From CAZSDU01 sp964605775 (GTDB lineage Bacteria > Bacteroidota > Bacteroidia > Bacteroidales > FEN-979), in contig CAZSDU010000003.1 of assembly GCA_964605775.1 (NCBI GenBank), forward strand, positions 62,001-126,000: a stretch of 64,000 nt of DNA, written 5' to 3'. How positions within the stretch are numbered: position 1 is the stretch's first letter; every line of letters starts with the position of its first letter. The position numbers were made by a program, and so were the translations under genes. Shown here in pieces: positions 34,104 through 42,945 of the stretch. The notes beneath the pieces were generated by a model. The model saw nothing but the letters and a program-made list of their open reading frames with translations, did no database searches and had not been told where the DNA came from.

Positions 34104-36476
34104 ATGAAAAAGGAAAACAAGGTATTTTCCTTCAAACCCTTTCTGTTTCCCCTGATTATTTACCTTGTCTTTGTTTTGGTATATGTTCTGTGGATGAGTT
34201 ATACAGAAAGAAATCATATCATTGATGATGTCAAATCACGTTTGGTCATCGCGGCCAAAACAGTGAAGGACATTCTTCCTCCGGATTTTCATGACCGGGC
34301 CCTGGATAAAACCTCCATCAGCGATACAGAAAATTATCGGAATATTCTGCTCCTGAGTAAATTTGCGAACACAGCCGGACTCACCTACCTTTATACCATG
34401 GTCGTCAGGGACGGGATAGTCTATTTTACTTCTTCAAGCGCCACACAAAAAGATTTTCAAACAAAGTACCTTCCTTTCTACTGGCAGGAGTTTACTGAGG
34501 CAACCAACAACTTAAAAAAAGCTTGTGATATACCGGAAGGGATTATTTTCCAGACTGCCGAAGACAGATGGGGAACTTTCGAAACGGTACTGATCTGTGA
34601 AACTTCCCCGGGGGGCAATAAATACATTGTCGGAGCCGATATGGATATAGGTTTTATCAGGGGAGAAATCATGGAACGCATCCCTTCTATCTTGCTGATG
34701 GCATTGTTCTTTTTGATCATTATCATTCCCATTTTTATTGCCATAAGGAATTTTTACCGGAAAAATTCGGAAAAACTGACCAGGGAAATAGCTGAAAAGA
34801 AACAAGCCGAACACAATCTTCAGGAATACAAAGTCAACCTTGAGGCAATCATTAAATCCAGAACCGAACAATTGGAAGAGGAAATTGCCAAGAAAAATAA
34901 CATGGAACTGGAACTCCATAAAGCAAGAGAACTGGCCATCAAGGAAAGCCGGGCAAAATCCATGTTTCTGGCCAATATGAGCCACGAGATCCGGACACCA
35001 ATGAACGGCGTGATCGGAATGGCCAATATCCTGAAAGACACAGAACTCAATCCCGAACAACGTGAATACCTTGATATTATAGAAATTTCAGGAAATAATT
35101 TGCTTTCGATCATCAATGATATTCTCGACTTTTCAAAGATTGAAGCCGGACAGGTGGAGTTGGAAAGCATACCTTTTGATCTTAAACAACAGGTTGAGGA
35201 AGTCGCGAAAATTCTCCATAGCCGAGCAGAAGGGAAAGGCCTGAAACTCTTCTTCAGTATTTCTCCGGAAGCACCGGATTTGATCAAAGGGGATCCCGTA
35301 AGATTTAAACAAATCATTCTTAACCTCACCAATAATGCAATCAAATTCACCTCAGAAGGGAGTATAACCATTTATGTAGATCAGCTTTGGCTGAAAGACC
35401 AGAAAGTGATGCTGAAATGTCGTGTGGTGGATACAGGAATGGGAATTTCCGATAGTGGCAAAGAAAAACTTTTTAAGGAATTTTCCCAGACAGATGCCTC
35501 AACTACTCGAAAGTTCGGAGGAACAGGACTGGGATTGAAAATTTCTAAAGATCTTGCCCGCTTGATGAATGGTGAAATCGGCGTGGAAAGTGAAGAAGGG
35601 AAGGGTTCAACCTTTTGGTTTACTGCGCTTTTTGACCTCGTGATCAAATCAGAAGCCGATAAAATTCAGGAAGAAGAAAAGAAAAAACTGGCAAAATCAC
35701 TGGCGATCTTACTGGTAGAGGATAATTATATCAGCCAGAAAGTCGCAAAAACTTCTTTAGCAAGAGATGGTTACCATAACCTCGATATTGCCGAAAACGG
35801 CAAAGTTGCCGTTAAGATGATGAAAGACAAGGAATATCATATTGTATTGATGGATATTCGGATGCCGGTAATGGATGGACTGGAATGTACCGAAAAGATC
35901 CGTGAACTGGAAAGAAATGATCCGAAGCGCATTCCGGCTTTCATTGTTGCTTTTACTGCTTATGCGGTGGAAGGCGACCGGGAAAAATTCCTGGAGGCCG
36001 GAATGGACGACTATATCGCTAAGCCATTCCAACCGGAAGAACTCATCCGGATCATCGAAAAGTATTCCAACAGAATTCGTCTGCGTGGAACCAGGGTGCT
36101 TAATATTTTACTGGCGGAAGACAACAAAATCAATCAGAAGGTTGCGGTAAAAACACTGGAAAGTTTCGGTCACAAAGTAGATGTTGCCGAAAATGGGAAA
36201 GAAGCGGTTCGAAAATTTCTGGAACATGGTTACGACCTGATCATGATGGACCTTGAAATGCCTGAAATGGATGGCATTGAAGCCACTCGGGAGATCAGGA
36301 GGATGGAAGAAGAAAAAAGAAATCAGGAAGGAGAAGGGAAGAGGGTAAAAATTGTTGCACTTACCGCCCATTCGACAACTGATGATAAAGCAAGATGCCT
36401 GGAGTCGGGGATGGATGATTATATCAGCAAACCATTCCGTCAGGCAGAAATGTCAAGGGCATTATTCATGAACTGA
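34104..36476 (+). CDS. Hybrid histidine kinase with periplasmic sensor and two receiver domains
   Basis: The 790-residue protein has a membrane helix at about residues 12-33, a periplasmic region of about 160 residues that looks Cache-like (TYLYTMVVRDGIVYF, GGNKYIVGADMD), a second helix at about 196-216, a coiled-coil, a DHp domain with His294 (NMSHEIRTPMNG), an HATPase domain (N box NLTNNAIKF, GTGLGLKI), and two receivers with phospho-acceptors Asp584 (VLMDIRMPVMDG) and Asp716 (IMMDLEMPEMDG). There is no HPt domain and no DNA-binding domain. It lies 5 bp after the lone receiver gene, between mutA and mutB. The ligand is unknown; Cache sensors often bind carboxylates or amino acids (family knowledge). 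Confidence 0.93.
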   Translation: MKKENKVFSFKPFLFPLIIYLVFVLVYVLWMSYTERNHIIDDVKSRLVIAAKTVKDILPPDFHDRALDKTSISDTENYRNILLLSKFANTAGLTYLYTMVVRDGIVYFTSSSATQKDFQTKYLPFYWQEFTEATNNLKKACDIPEGIIFQTAEDRWGTFETVLICETSPGGNKYIVGADMDIGFIRGEIMERIPSILLMALFFLIIIIPIFIAIRNFYRKNSEKLTREIAEKKQAEHNLQEYKVNLEAIIKSRTEQLEEEIAKKNNMELELHKARELAIKESRAKSMFLANMSHEIRTPMNGVIGMANILKDTELNPEQREYLDIIEISGNNLLSIINDILDFSKIEAGQVELESIPFDLKQQVEEVAKILHSRAEGKGLKLFFSISPEAPDLIKGDPVRFKQIILNLTNNAIKFTSEGSITIYVDQLWLKDQKVMLKCRVVDTGMGISDSGKEKLFKEFSQTDASTTRKFGGTGLGLKISKDLARLMNGEIGVESEEGKGSTFWFTALFDLVIKSEADKIQEEEKKKLAKSLAILLVEDNYISQKVAKTSLARDGYHNLDIAENGKVAVKMMKDKEYHIVLMDIRMPVMDGLECTEKIRELERNDPKRIPAFIVAFTAYAVEGDREKFLEAGMDDYIAKPFQPEELIRIIEKYSNRIRLRGTRVLNILLAEDNKINQKVAVKTLESFGHKVDVAENGKEAVRKFLEHGYDLIMMDLEMPEMDGIEATREIRRMEEEKRNQEGEGKRVKIVALTAHSTTDDKARCLESGMDDYISKPFRQAEMSRALFMN

Positions 36477-36486
36477 GAGGAAACAA

Positions 36487-37308
36487 ATGCTCATGGTCAG
36501 ACTACGATATTTATTTTTTTTAATGTTGATTTTCAGCAGCATTCAGATTTTTTCCCAGGAAGAAAAAGCCTTGGATGATATTCAGCAATCTAAGAAGACA
36601 CCGATTAGCCTGAGTTTTGGAGCTGATTTTATGAGTAGGTATATCTGGAGGGGATCTGATTACGGAAACTCACCGGCCATACAGCCCAACCTGAATTTCT
36701 CAGCTGGAGGGTTTTCTATCGGAGCCTGGGGTTCATATGGCTTTGCACATCATTCGGTTCAGATTAATGATTCGACCATGGTGGATGCTGGCAATTATGC
36801 TGAATTTGATTTATATATATCCTATACCTATAAATGGTTTACCCTTATGGTTTTTGATTTTTTTGTGCCCAATCCCATTGATCCAAATTATAAGGTGAAT
36901 TATTTCAATTATAAAAACGAAACAACAGGTCATGGCCTTGAGGTTTCGCTTACTTTTAATGGTCCTGAAAAATTTCCATTGCAGGTCATGGTGGGAACCC
37001 TGGTTTATGGCGATGATAAAGATCAAGATAGCACGGGAACCTATGGGTATGGGAATAGAAACAATTATTCCACTTATATAGAAGCTTCTTACAGATTTAA
37101 TGTTTTAGGTATCGAATTAAAACCATTTATCGGTGGCATTCCCTTTGGGAGTTCCTGGTATGGTAACCATGGAGGAATTGTCAACCTTGGTCTGACAGTC
37201 AAGAAAGAAATTCCCGTTACCAAGGTTTTTACCATACCGGTTCAGGCTTCGCTGATCACCAATCCTCAGGCACAAAGTATATTTTTTGTCTTCGGATTTT
37301 CATTATAA
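36487..37308 (+). CDS. TorF-like outer-membrane beta-barrel protein
   Basis: A 273-residue exported protein with a signal peptide (cleavage near IQIFSQ). The mature N-terminus has the pattern SFGADFMSRYIWRGSDYGN ... AIQPNLNF, as in the TIGR02001/TorF group of outer-membrane proteins, and the C-terminus ends on aromatic Phe-Gly-Phe-Ser-Leu, as in beta-barrels. Many amphipathic strands (GGFSIGAWGSYGFA, LMVFDFFVPNP) support a barrel. It is 10 bp after the hybrid kinase and 21 bp before mutB. A second possible start (MVRLRY) lies two codons later. Function unknown; a substrate channel or sensing accessory would fit the context (inference). Confidence 0.72.
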   Translation: MLMVRLRYLFFLMLIFSSIQIFSQEEKALDDIQQSKKTPISLSFGADFMSRYIWRGSDYGNSPAIQPNLNFSAGGFSIGAWGSYGFAHHSVQINDSTMVDAGNYAEFDLYISYTYKWFTLMVFDFFVPNPIDPNYKVNYFNYKNETTGHGLEVSLTFNGPEKFPLQVMVGTLVYGDDKDQDSTGTYGYGNRNNYSTYIEASYRFNVLGIELKPFIGGIPFGSSWYGNHGGIVNLGLTVKKEIPVTKVFTIPVQASLITNPQAQSIFFVFGFSL

Positions 37309-37329
37309 ACGACAACTACCAGATTAACG

Positions 37330-39486
37330 ATGAGACCAAATTTCAAAGATGTTGATTTTAGAAAGCCCAAAGCAGGCAGCATGAGTTTTAGTGAATGGGA
37401 AAAACAGAATGGTATCCTGAAGGACTGGCTGACTCCTGAACAGATTCCGGTGAAACCGGTTTATGGCGACAGTGATCTTCAGGGCATGGAGCATTTGAAT
37501 TATGCAGCGGGATTACCTCCTTTCTTTCGCGGACCATATTCTACCATGTACTTAATGAGTCCCTGGACCATTCGACAGTATGCCGGGTTTTCAACTGCAG
37601 AGGAGTCCAATGCGTTTTACAGGAGAAACCTGAAGGCCGGACAAAAAGGCTTATCGGTGGCTTTTGATCTGGCCACACACAGGGGATATGATTCTGATCA
37701 TGAAAGGGTGGTTGGCGATGTCGGCAAAGCGGGAGTGGCCATTGACTCCGTAGAAGACATGAAGATTTTGTTTGACCAGATTCCGCTTGGGAAAATGTCG
37801 GTTTCCATGACCATGAACGGAGCCGTTCTCCCAATCCTGGCTTTTTATATTGTTGCTGCCGAGGAGCAGGGAGTACCAATGGAATCGCTTACGGGGACCA
37901 TTCAGAATGACATTCTGAAAGAATTTATGGTGAGAAACACCTACATTTACCCCCCTTCACCCTCCATGAAAATCATAGCCGATATTTTTGAGTTTACCGC
38001 GAAAAACATGCCTAAATTCAATTCTATCAGTATCAGCGGATATCATATGCAGGAAGCAGGAGCAACCGACAGCATTGAACTTGCCTATACCCTGGCTGAC
38101 GGACTTGAATATCTCCGGGCCGGGATTAATGCCGGAATGGATATCGATACTTTTGCTCCCAGGCTTTCTTTTTTCTGGGCTGTAGGGATGAATCATTTCA
38201 TGGAAATAGCAAAGATGAGGGCCGCTCGCTTGTTATGGGCAAAGATTGTAAAACAGTTTGATCCGAAGAATCCTAAATCCATGGCGTTAAGAACACACAG
38301 TCAGACTTCAGGCTGGAGTCTTACCGAGCAGGATCCTTTCAATAATGTGGCACGTACCTGCATAGAAGCCATGGCGGCCGCCCTGGGACATACCCAGTCG
38401 CTGCACACCAATTCCCTGGATGAAGCCATTGCCCTTCCTACTGATTTTTCAGCCAGAATTGCCCGTAATACACAGATTTATCTTCAGGAAGAGACACAGA
38501 TTTGTCGCTCCGTCGATCCCTGGGCCGGTTCCTATTATGTGGAAAGCCTTACCCATGAAATTGCACACAAAGCATGGCAATTGATTGAAGAGGTAGAGGC
38601 ATTGGGGGGAATGGCTAAGGCCATTGAAACAGGTATCCCTAAAATGAGGATTGAGGAAGCTTCGGCCAGGAAACAGGCCAGAATAGATTCGGGTAAGGAT
38701 AAAATCATCGGAGTGAATCTTTATCGTCTTGAAAAGGAAGATCCCATTGAGATTCTGGATGTGGATAATGCAGCGGTTAGAGAATCCCAGATTCAAAGGT
38801 TAAAACAAATCAAGTCAAGCCGGGATATTGAATCGGTTCAAAAATCATTGGATGCTTTGACAGAAACAGCAGAATCGGGGAAGGATAACCTTCTGGCACT
38901 GGCTATTGATGCTGCCAGAAAACGTGCTACCCTGGGTGAAATTTCATTTGCATTGGAAAAAATTTATGGGAGATACAAAGCGGTGATAAGAAGTATTTCA
39001 GGGATATATTCCTCGGAAACCGGGGATAACGATCGATTCCTAAAAGCCAGGGAAATGGCGGATAAATTTGCAGAAATGGAAGGCCGAAGGCCCCGTATCA
39101 TGATTGCTAAAATGGGTCAGGATGGCCATGACCGTGGCGCTAAGGTCGTTGCAACAGGATATGCAGATATCGGATTTGATGTCGATATCGGTCCCTTGTT
39201 TCAAACCCCGGCTGAAGCTGCCAAACAGGCCGTTGAAAACGATGTCCATATTTTGGGTGTTTCTAGTCTGGCTGCCGGTCATAAAACGCTGGTCCCGCAA
39301 GTTATTGAGGAATTAAAAAAACTGGGAAGAGAGGATATTCTCGTCATCGTTGGCGGAGTCATCCCTCCCCAGGATTATGATTTTCTTTATCAGTCAGGGG
39401 CAGTGGCAATTTTTGGCCCGGGTACGGTAATTCCGGAGGCAGGGATTAAATTACTTGAAATTCTTATTGAAAGCCGGAAGTCCTGA
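37330..39486 (+). CDS. mutB: Methylmalonyl-CoA mutase large (alpha) subunit
   Basis: A 718-residue adenosylcobalamin-dependent mutase. The TIM-barrel part has the CoA- and substrate-binding blocks (RGPYSTMY, GLSVAFDLATHRGYDSDH, SVSMTMNGAVLPILAFY), and the C-terminal Rossmann-like domain has the cobalamin motif DGHDRG (residues 598-603, His600 as the lower cobalt ligand) and IVGGVIPPQDY. It forms the active subunit with MutA. Its stop overlaps the M16 peptidase start by one base. Confidence 0.98.
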   Translation: MRPNFKDVDFRKPKAGSMSFSEWEKQNGILKDWLTPEQIPVKPVYGDSDLQGMEHLNYAAGLPPFFRGPYSTMYLMSPWTIRQYAGFSTAEESNAFYRRNLKAGQKGLSVAFDLATHRGYDSDHERVVGDVGKAGVAIDSVEDMKILFDQIPLGKMSVSMTMNGAVLPILAFYIVAAEEQGVPMESLTGTIQNDILKEFMVRNTYIYPPSPSMKIIADIFEFTAKNMPKFNSISISGYHMQEAGATDSIELAYTLADGLEYLRAGINAGMDIDTFAPRLSFFWAVGMNHFMEIAKMRAARLLWAKIVKQFDPKNPKSMALRTHSQTSGWSLTEQDPFNNVARTCIEAMAAALGHTQSLHTNSLDEAIALPTDFSARIARNTQIYLQEETQICRSVDPWAGSYYVESLTHEIAHKAWQLIEEVEALGGMAKAIETGIPKMRIEEASARKQARIDSGKDKIIGVNLYRLEKEDPIEILDVDNAAVRESQIQRLKQIKSSRDIESVQKSLDALTETAESGKDNLLALAIDAARKRATLGEISFALEKIYGRYKAVIRSISGIYSSETGDNDRFLKAREMADKFAEMEGRRPRIMIAKMGQDGHDRGAKVVATGYADIGFDVDIGPLFQTPAEAAKQAVENDVHILGVSSLAAGHKTLVPQVIEELKKLGREDILVIVGGVIPPQDYDFLYQSGAVAIFGPGTVIPEAGIKLLEILIESRKS

Positions 39487-40712
39487 TGGAAATTCAGACG
39501 TTCATGCTTGCTAACGGAATCAGGTTGGTGCATCGTTCTGTTACAGGCAAAGTATCCCATTGCGGAATTTTTATTAATGCGGGTAGCCGGGATGAAATGG
39601 AAGATGAGCACGGAATCGCCCACCTCATTGAGCATACCGTTTTTAAAAGAACCACCAAACGCAATGTTTTTCAGATACTCAACCGCCTCGAAAATATCGG
39701 GGCGGATATGAATGCCTTTACCGGGAAAGAAGACACCTGTATCTATGCCAGTTTTCTGAATCAATATTATGAGCGGACACTGGAACTTTTCCAGGATATT
39801 TTTTTCCATGCCGTTTTTCCGGAAAAAGAAATTGAAAAAGAAAAACAGGTCGTATTGGATGAAATTCAATCATACCTGGACACTCCTTCCGAACAAATTT
39901 TTGATGATTTTGAAGATTTTTTCTTTCAGGGTCATCCTTTGGGGAAAAACATACTCGGTTCAGCCAAAAGCCTGAAAAAGATCAAGCGGGAAAATATCCT
40001 GCAATTCATCCTCAGGAAATATCAGATGAAGGAAATCGTGATTGCTTCTGTCGGGAATATCCCGTTTGCCCGGCTGATCAAACTGGCAATAAAATATTTC
40101 AGTGAGCAGCCTGAAAGAAACTGCTCCCTGATCCGGAAACCGGTCACGACGTATTATTCCTTTCAAAAGCAACTGAAGAAAAAAACTTTTCAGGTTCATT
40201 GTATCCTGGGTTTTCCTGCCTATCGTTTCAGCGATGAACGCCGGATACCCCTTGCTTTACTGAACAATATGCTGGGCGGCCCGGTCATGAATTCAAGGTT
40301 GTCGCTTGCCCTGCGCGAACGCAATGGACTGACTTATCACAATGAATCCAACTATACACCCTATTCCGATTCCGGGATTATCAGTATTTATTTTGGTACT
40401 GATCCCCTGCACTATGCCAAGGCCATGGAAATTATCAGCAAGGAATTGAAACGGCTGAGAACGGAGAAATTGAGTAAGGTTCAGTTACATACTGTTCAGA
40501 AACAATTGATCGGGCAACTTGCCATCGCCCAGGAATCTAAGCTGTCTGCCATGCTAGCCATGGGTAAGAGTTACCTGTTGCAGAACAGCTTTGACCCGAT
40601 AGAGAACGTTGTAAAAAAGATTGAAGCCGTTACTTCAGAGGTATTACTGGATATTTCAAATGATATCTTTCATCCTTCAACACTTTCATTTCTCACCTTT
40701 CTTCCAAAATAA
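39486..40712 (+). CDS. M16-family zinc metallopeptidase
   Basis: A 408-residue single-unit M16 peptidase, about half the size of pitrilysin. The inverted zinc motif is HLIEH (His46, Glu49, His50), and the third ligand is probably the Glu in QVVLDEIQSY about 80 residues later. The C-terminal half has the R/Y pair region typical of M16B enzymes (GGPVMNSRLSLALRERNGLTY). No signal peptide is visible, so it is likely cytoplasmic or a processing peptidase. It overlaps the mutB stop by one base. Confidence 0.92.
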   Translation: MEIQTFMLANGIRLVHRSVTGKVSHCGIFINAGSRDEMEDEHGIAHLIEHTVFKRTTKRNVFQILNRLENIGADMNAFTGKEDTCIYASFLNQYYERTLELFQDIFFHAVFPEKEIEKEKQVVLDEIQSYLDTPSEQIFDDFEDFFFQGHPLGKNILGSAKSLKKIKRENILQFILRKYQMKEIVIASVGNIPFARLIKLAIKYFSEQPERNCSLIRKPVTTYYSFQKQLKKKTFQVHCILGFPAYRFSDERRIPLALLNNMLGGPVMNSRLSLALRERNGLTYHNESNYTPYSDSGIISIYFGTDPLHYAKAMEIISKELKRLRTEKLSKVQLHTVQKQLIGQLAIAQESKLSAMLAMGKSYLLQNSFDPIENVVKKIEAVTSEVLLDISNDIFHPSTLSFLTFLPK

Positions 40713-40719
40713 TCAGCCT

Positions 40720-41091
40720 ATGATCAAAGGAGTCCAGACTATTTTTTTATTGGTTGTTTCCAATGCTTTTATGACTTTTGCCTGGTATGGCCACTTACGA
40801 TTAAGCGAGATGAACTGGTTTTCAAAACTTGGTTTGTTTGCGATCATACTTTTTAGCTGGGGGGTCGCTTTTTTTGAATATTGTTTTCAGGTTCCGGCTA
40901 ACAGGATAGGATTTAAAGCCATGGGAGGACCCTTTTCCCTTGTGGAACTCAAAGTGATCCAGGAAGTGATCACCCTAGTGGTTTTCGTTATTTTTTCTCT
41001 GTTTTTATTTAAGAGCGAGTCTTTCCGCTGGAATCATTTGCTGGGTTTTGTTTTTCTGGTCCTTGCGGTCTATTTTATTTTTAAAAAATAA
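40720..41091 (+). CDS. DUF486/DMT-family small membrane protein
   Basis: The ATG at 40720, 7 bp after the M16 stop, gives a 123-residue protein with four membrane helices (about residues 5-22, 36-54, 75-97 and 101-120). The motifs TFAWYGHL and FEYCFQVPANRIG are typical of DUF486, one half of a drug/metabolite-transporter fold. Such proteins probably work as homodimers; the substrate is unknown. Confidence 0.85.
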   Translation: MIKGVQTIFLLVVSNAFMTFAWYGHLRLSEMNWFSKLGLFAIILFSWGVAFFEYCFQVPANRIGFKAMGGPFSLVELKVIQEVITLVVFVIFSLFLFKSESFRWNHLLGFVFLVLAVYFIFKK

Positions 41092-41095
41092 AATC

Positions 41096-41773
41096 ATGAA
41101 TCCGGAATATATTGCCTATGCCGAATTACATACTTCGCCTGAGTTACCGGTTCTGGAGAAGCTGAACAGGGAAACCCATCTTACACGGGTCTACCCGCGC
41201 ATGATGGCCGGACCTCTCCAGGGCATGCTGCTTCGCATGATCAGTTATATGATCAGACCGGAGAGGATTCTGGAACTGGGCACATTTACGGGGTATTCTG
41301 CGATTAATCTGGCCCTGGGTTTGAATCACCCCACCCCCAGCCCCTCCCCTGAAGGGGAGGGGAGCATGGTTACACTTCCCCGGGTACACACCATTGAAGT
41401 AGATCCCGAGCAGGAGGAAATCATCAGACGTTATATTCATGAAGCCGGGATGGATCAGCACATCATACTGCACATCGGCAATGCCATGGAAATTATCCCC
41501 CAACTGGATGAAACCTGGGATTTGGTATACCTTGATGCCGATAAACCCAATTATCTGAATTATTACAAAATGGTCATCGGCAGTTTACGCCAGGGTGGAT
41601 TTTTTCTTGCAGATAATGTCCTGTGGGATGGAAAAGTGACAGGTGATCGAAAGAAAATGAACCGGGAGACCCTGGGAATCGTCGAGTTTAATGAATATAT
41701 CCAACAGGATGATAGGGTTGAAAATGTATTGTTGCCTTTCAGGGATGGAATTATGATTGTAAGGAAGTTATAA
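41096..41773 (+). CDS. Class I SAM-dependent O-methyltransferase
   Basis: The ATG at 41096 (4 bp after the DUF486 stop) gives 225 residues of the CCoAMT/COMT-like O-methyltransferase family: SAM motif LELGTFTGYSAINLA, acidic motif HTIEVDPEQ, DLVYLDADKPNY with a metal-binding Asp, and FLADNVLWDGKV. Between the first and second motif there are about 15 extra residues (PTPSPSPEGEGS), where relatives have a short turn. They are encoded by a GC-rich palindrome (41341-41362) that looks like an in-frame insertion. The 3' end overlaps the convergent purE by 6 bp. Confidence 0.9.
   Translation: MNPEYIAYAELHTSPELPVLEKLNRETHLTRVYPRMMAGPLQGMLLRMISYMIRPERILELGTFTGYSAINLALGLNHPTPSPSPEGEGSMVTLPRVHTIEVDPEQEEIIRRYIHEAGMDQHIILHIGNAMEIIPQLDETWDLVYLDADKPNYLNYYKMVIGSLRQGGFFLADNVLWDGKVTGDRKKMNRETLGIVEFNEYIQQDDRVENVLLPFRDGIMIVRKL
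41341..41362. repeat. GC-rich palindrome inserted in frame in the O-methyltransferase gene
   Basis: CCCCTCCCCT-GA-AGGGGAGGGG is a perfect 10-bp-arm palindrome; the C-rich run CACCCCACCCCCAG immediately precedes it. The composition contrasts sharply with the surrounding gene, and it adds about 15 residues at a surface turn of the fold. It resembles short palindromic repetitive elements seen in many genomes; only one copy is present here. Confidence 0.7.
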
Positions 41774-42271
41774 CTTATACTCGTATTTTATTCCTGACAA
41801 TTCCTCGTTGGCTTTAATAATTTTCATTTTTAATTCTTCCTTGAACACTATCATTTTTTGATGCAGGGATTCATCGCCGGTAGCTAAAATCTCTGCCGCA
41901 AGTATAGCGGCATTCTGGGCACCATTGATGGCCACGGTGGCCACCGGGATACCCGGAGGCATCTGAAGAATGGCCAGGGCAGCATCCAGTCCTTCCAAAG
42001 AGGCTTTAATGGGAACACCGATGACCGGAATCGTGGTCATCGCGGCAATGACCCCGGGCAGGTGAGCGGCCATGCCTGCCGCGGCAATGATCACCCTGAT
42101 CCCGCGGGAATAAGCATTTTTTGCAAATTCTTCCACTTTTTCAGGGGTCCGGTGTGCTGATAAAGCATTCATCTCAAACGGAATCTGCATCTCATTGAGG
42201 AATTTTGCAGCAGCTTCCATTACCGGAAGATCCGAAGTACTGCCCATGATGATACTGACTTTTGGATTCAT
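41768..42271 (-). CDS. purE: N5-carboxyaminoimidazole ribonucleotide mutase
   Basis: PurE moves the carboxyl group of N5-CAIR to give CAIR in purine synthesis. The ATG at 42271 gives a 167-residue protein beginning MNPKVSIIMGSTSDLPVM, the class I PurE start with the conserved GSxSD motif. Other blocks are SAHRTPEKV, AAGMAAHLPGVIA and NAAILAAEIL. An upstream in-frame start would run into the divergent hpt promoter region. purK is not adjacent. Confidence 0.96.
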   Translation of the reverse strand: MNPKVSIIMGSTSDLPVMEAAAKFLNEMQIPFEMNALSAHRTPEKVEEFAKNAYSRGIRVIIAAAGMAAHLPGVIAAMTTIPVIGVPIKASLEGLDAALAILQMPPGIPVATVAINGAQNAAILAAEILATGDESLHQKMIVFKEELKMKIIKANEELSGIKYEYKL

Positions 42272-42318
42272 ATCGTTTTCGTTTTCAGGGATTGACACAA
42301 AAGTAGTGATAATTTGAC

Positions 42319-42326
42319 TAAATTTG
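42319..42326 (+). promoter_or_regulatory. -7 promoter element upstream of hpt
   Basis: TAAATTTG, an exact TAnnTTTG match, lies about 21 bp before the hpt ATG in the 76-bp divergent gap with purE. Confidence 0.55.
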
Positions 42327-42347
42327 CATTCATTAACCAAGCAGACT

Positions 42348-42884
42348 ATGGGAAAAATTAAGGTTCAAGATAAATTTTTTGAAAAATTCATTTCTGCGGA
42401 CGACATTGATGCAGCTGTTCAGAAGGTAGCTGAAGGGATCAATCGTGATTATATCGGGAAGAATCCCCTTTTTCTGGCTATGCTGAACGGGGCATTCGTT
42501 TTTGCAGCCGACCTGCTGAGAAAAATCACTATCCCCTGTGAAATTTCGTTTGTGAAATATACTTCCTATTCAGGAACTCAGACTACGGAAACAATCAATG
42601 AATTGATCGGACTTACTGAAGATCTGATGGGCAGGCATGTCATCATATTGGAGGATATTGTGGATACCGGGATCACCATGAATAAGCTGCTTCAAGATAT
42701 CCAGAAAAAAAATCCTGAGGATGTTAAGGTCGCCTGTTTCTGCTTCAAACCTGAAGCGTTCAGACATTTTTTCTCCATTGATTATCTTGGAATGAGTATC
42801 CCCAATGCTTTTATCGTCGGCTATGGTCTTGATTATGACGGGCAGGGAAGAAATCTGGCTGATATCTATAAAATTGTTGAATAA
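42348..42884 (+). CDS. hpt: Hypoxanthine phosphoribosyltransferase
   Basis: The ATG at 42348 gives 178 residues. The PRPP-binding signature VIILEDIVDTGITM is present, with the earlier flexible-loop block FVKYTSYSGTQTT and FLAMLNGAFVFAADLL. Hpt converts hypoxanthine (for example from adenine deaminase) to IMP. The stop codon is part of a short tandem repeat (see 42883-42898). adk follows after 61 bp. Confidence 0.95.
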   Translation: MGKIKVQDKFFEKFISADDIDAAVQKVAEGINRDYIGKNPLFLAMLNGAFVFAADLLRKITIPCEISFVKYTSYSGTQTTETINELIGLTEDLMGRHVIILEDIVDTGITMNKLLQDIQKKNPEDVKVACFCFKPEAFRHFFSIDYLGMSIPNAFIVGYGLDYDGQGRNLADIYKIVE

Positions 42885-42898
42885 TGTGCTAATGTGCT
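42883..42898. repeat. Two tandem AATGTGCT units at the hpt stop codon
   Basis: AATGTGCT occurs twice in direct succession; the first copy begins inside the TAA stop of hpt. An AT-rich tail with TCACTTTGTCAC follows. See the findings on stop-codon-associated repeats. Confidence 0.6.
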
Positions 42899-42945
42899 GA
42901 TAATTTTATCACTTTGTCACTTTTTTACTTTAATCATCATAATAT

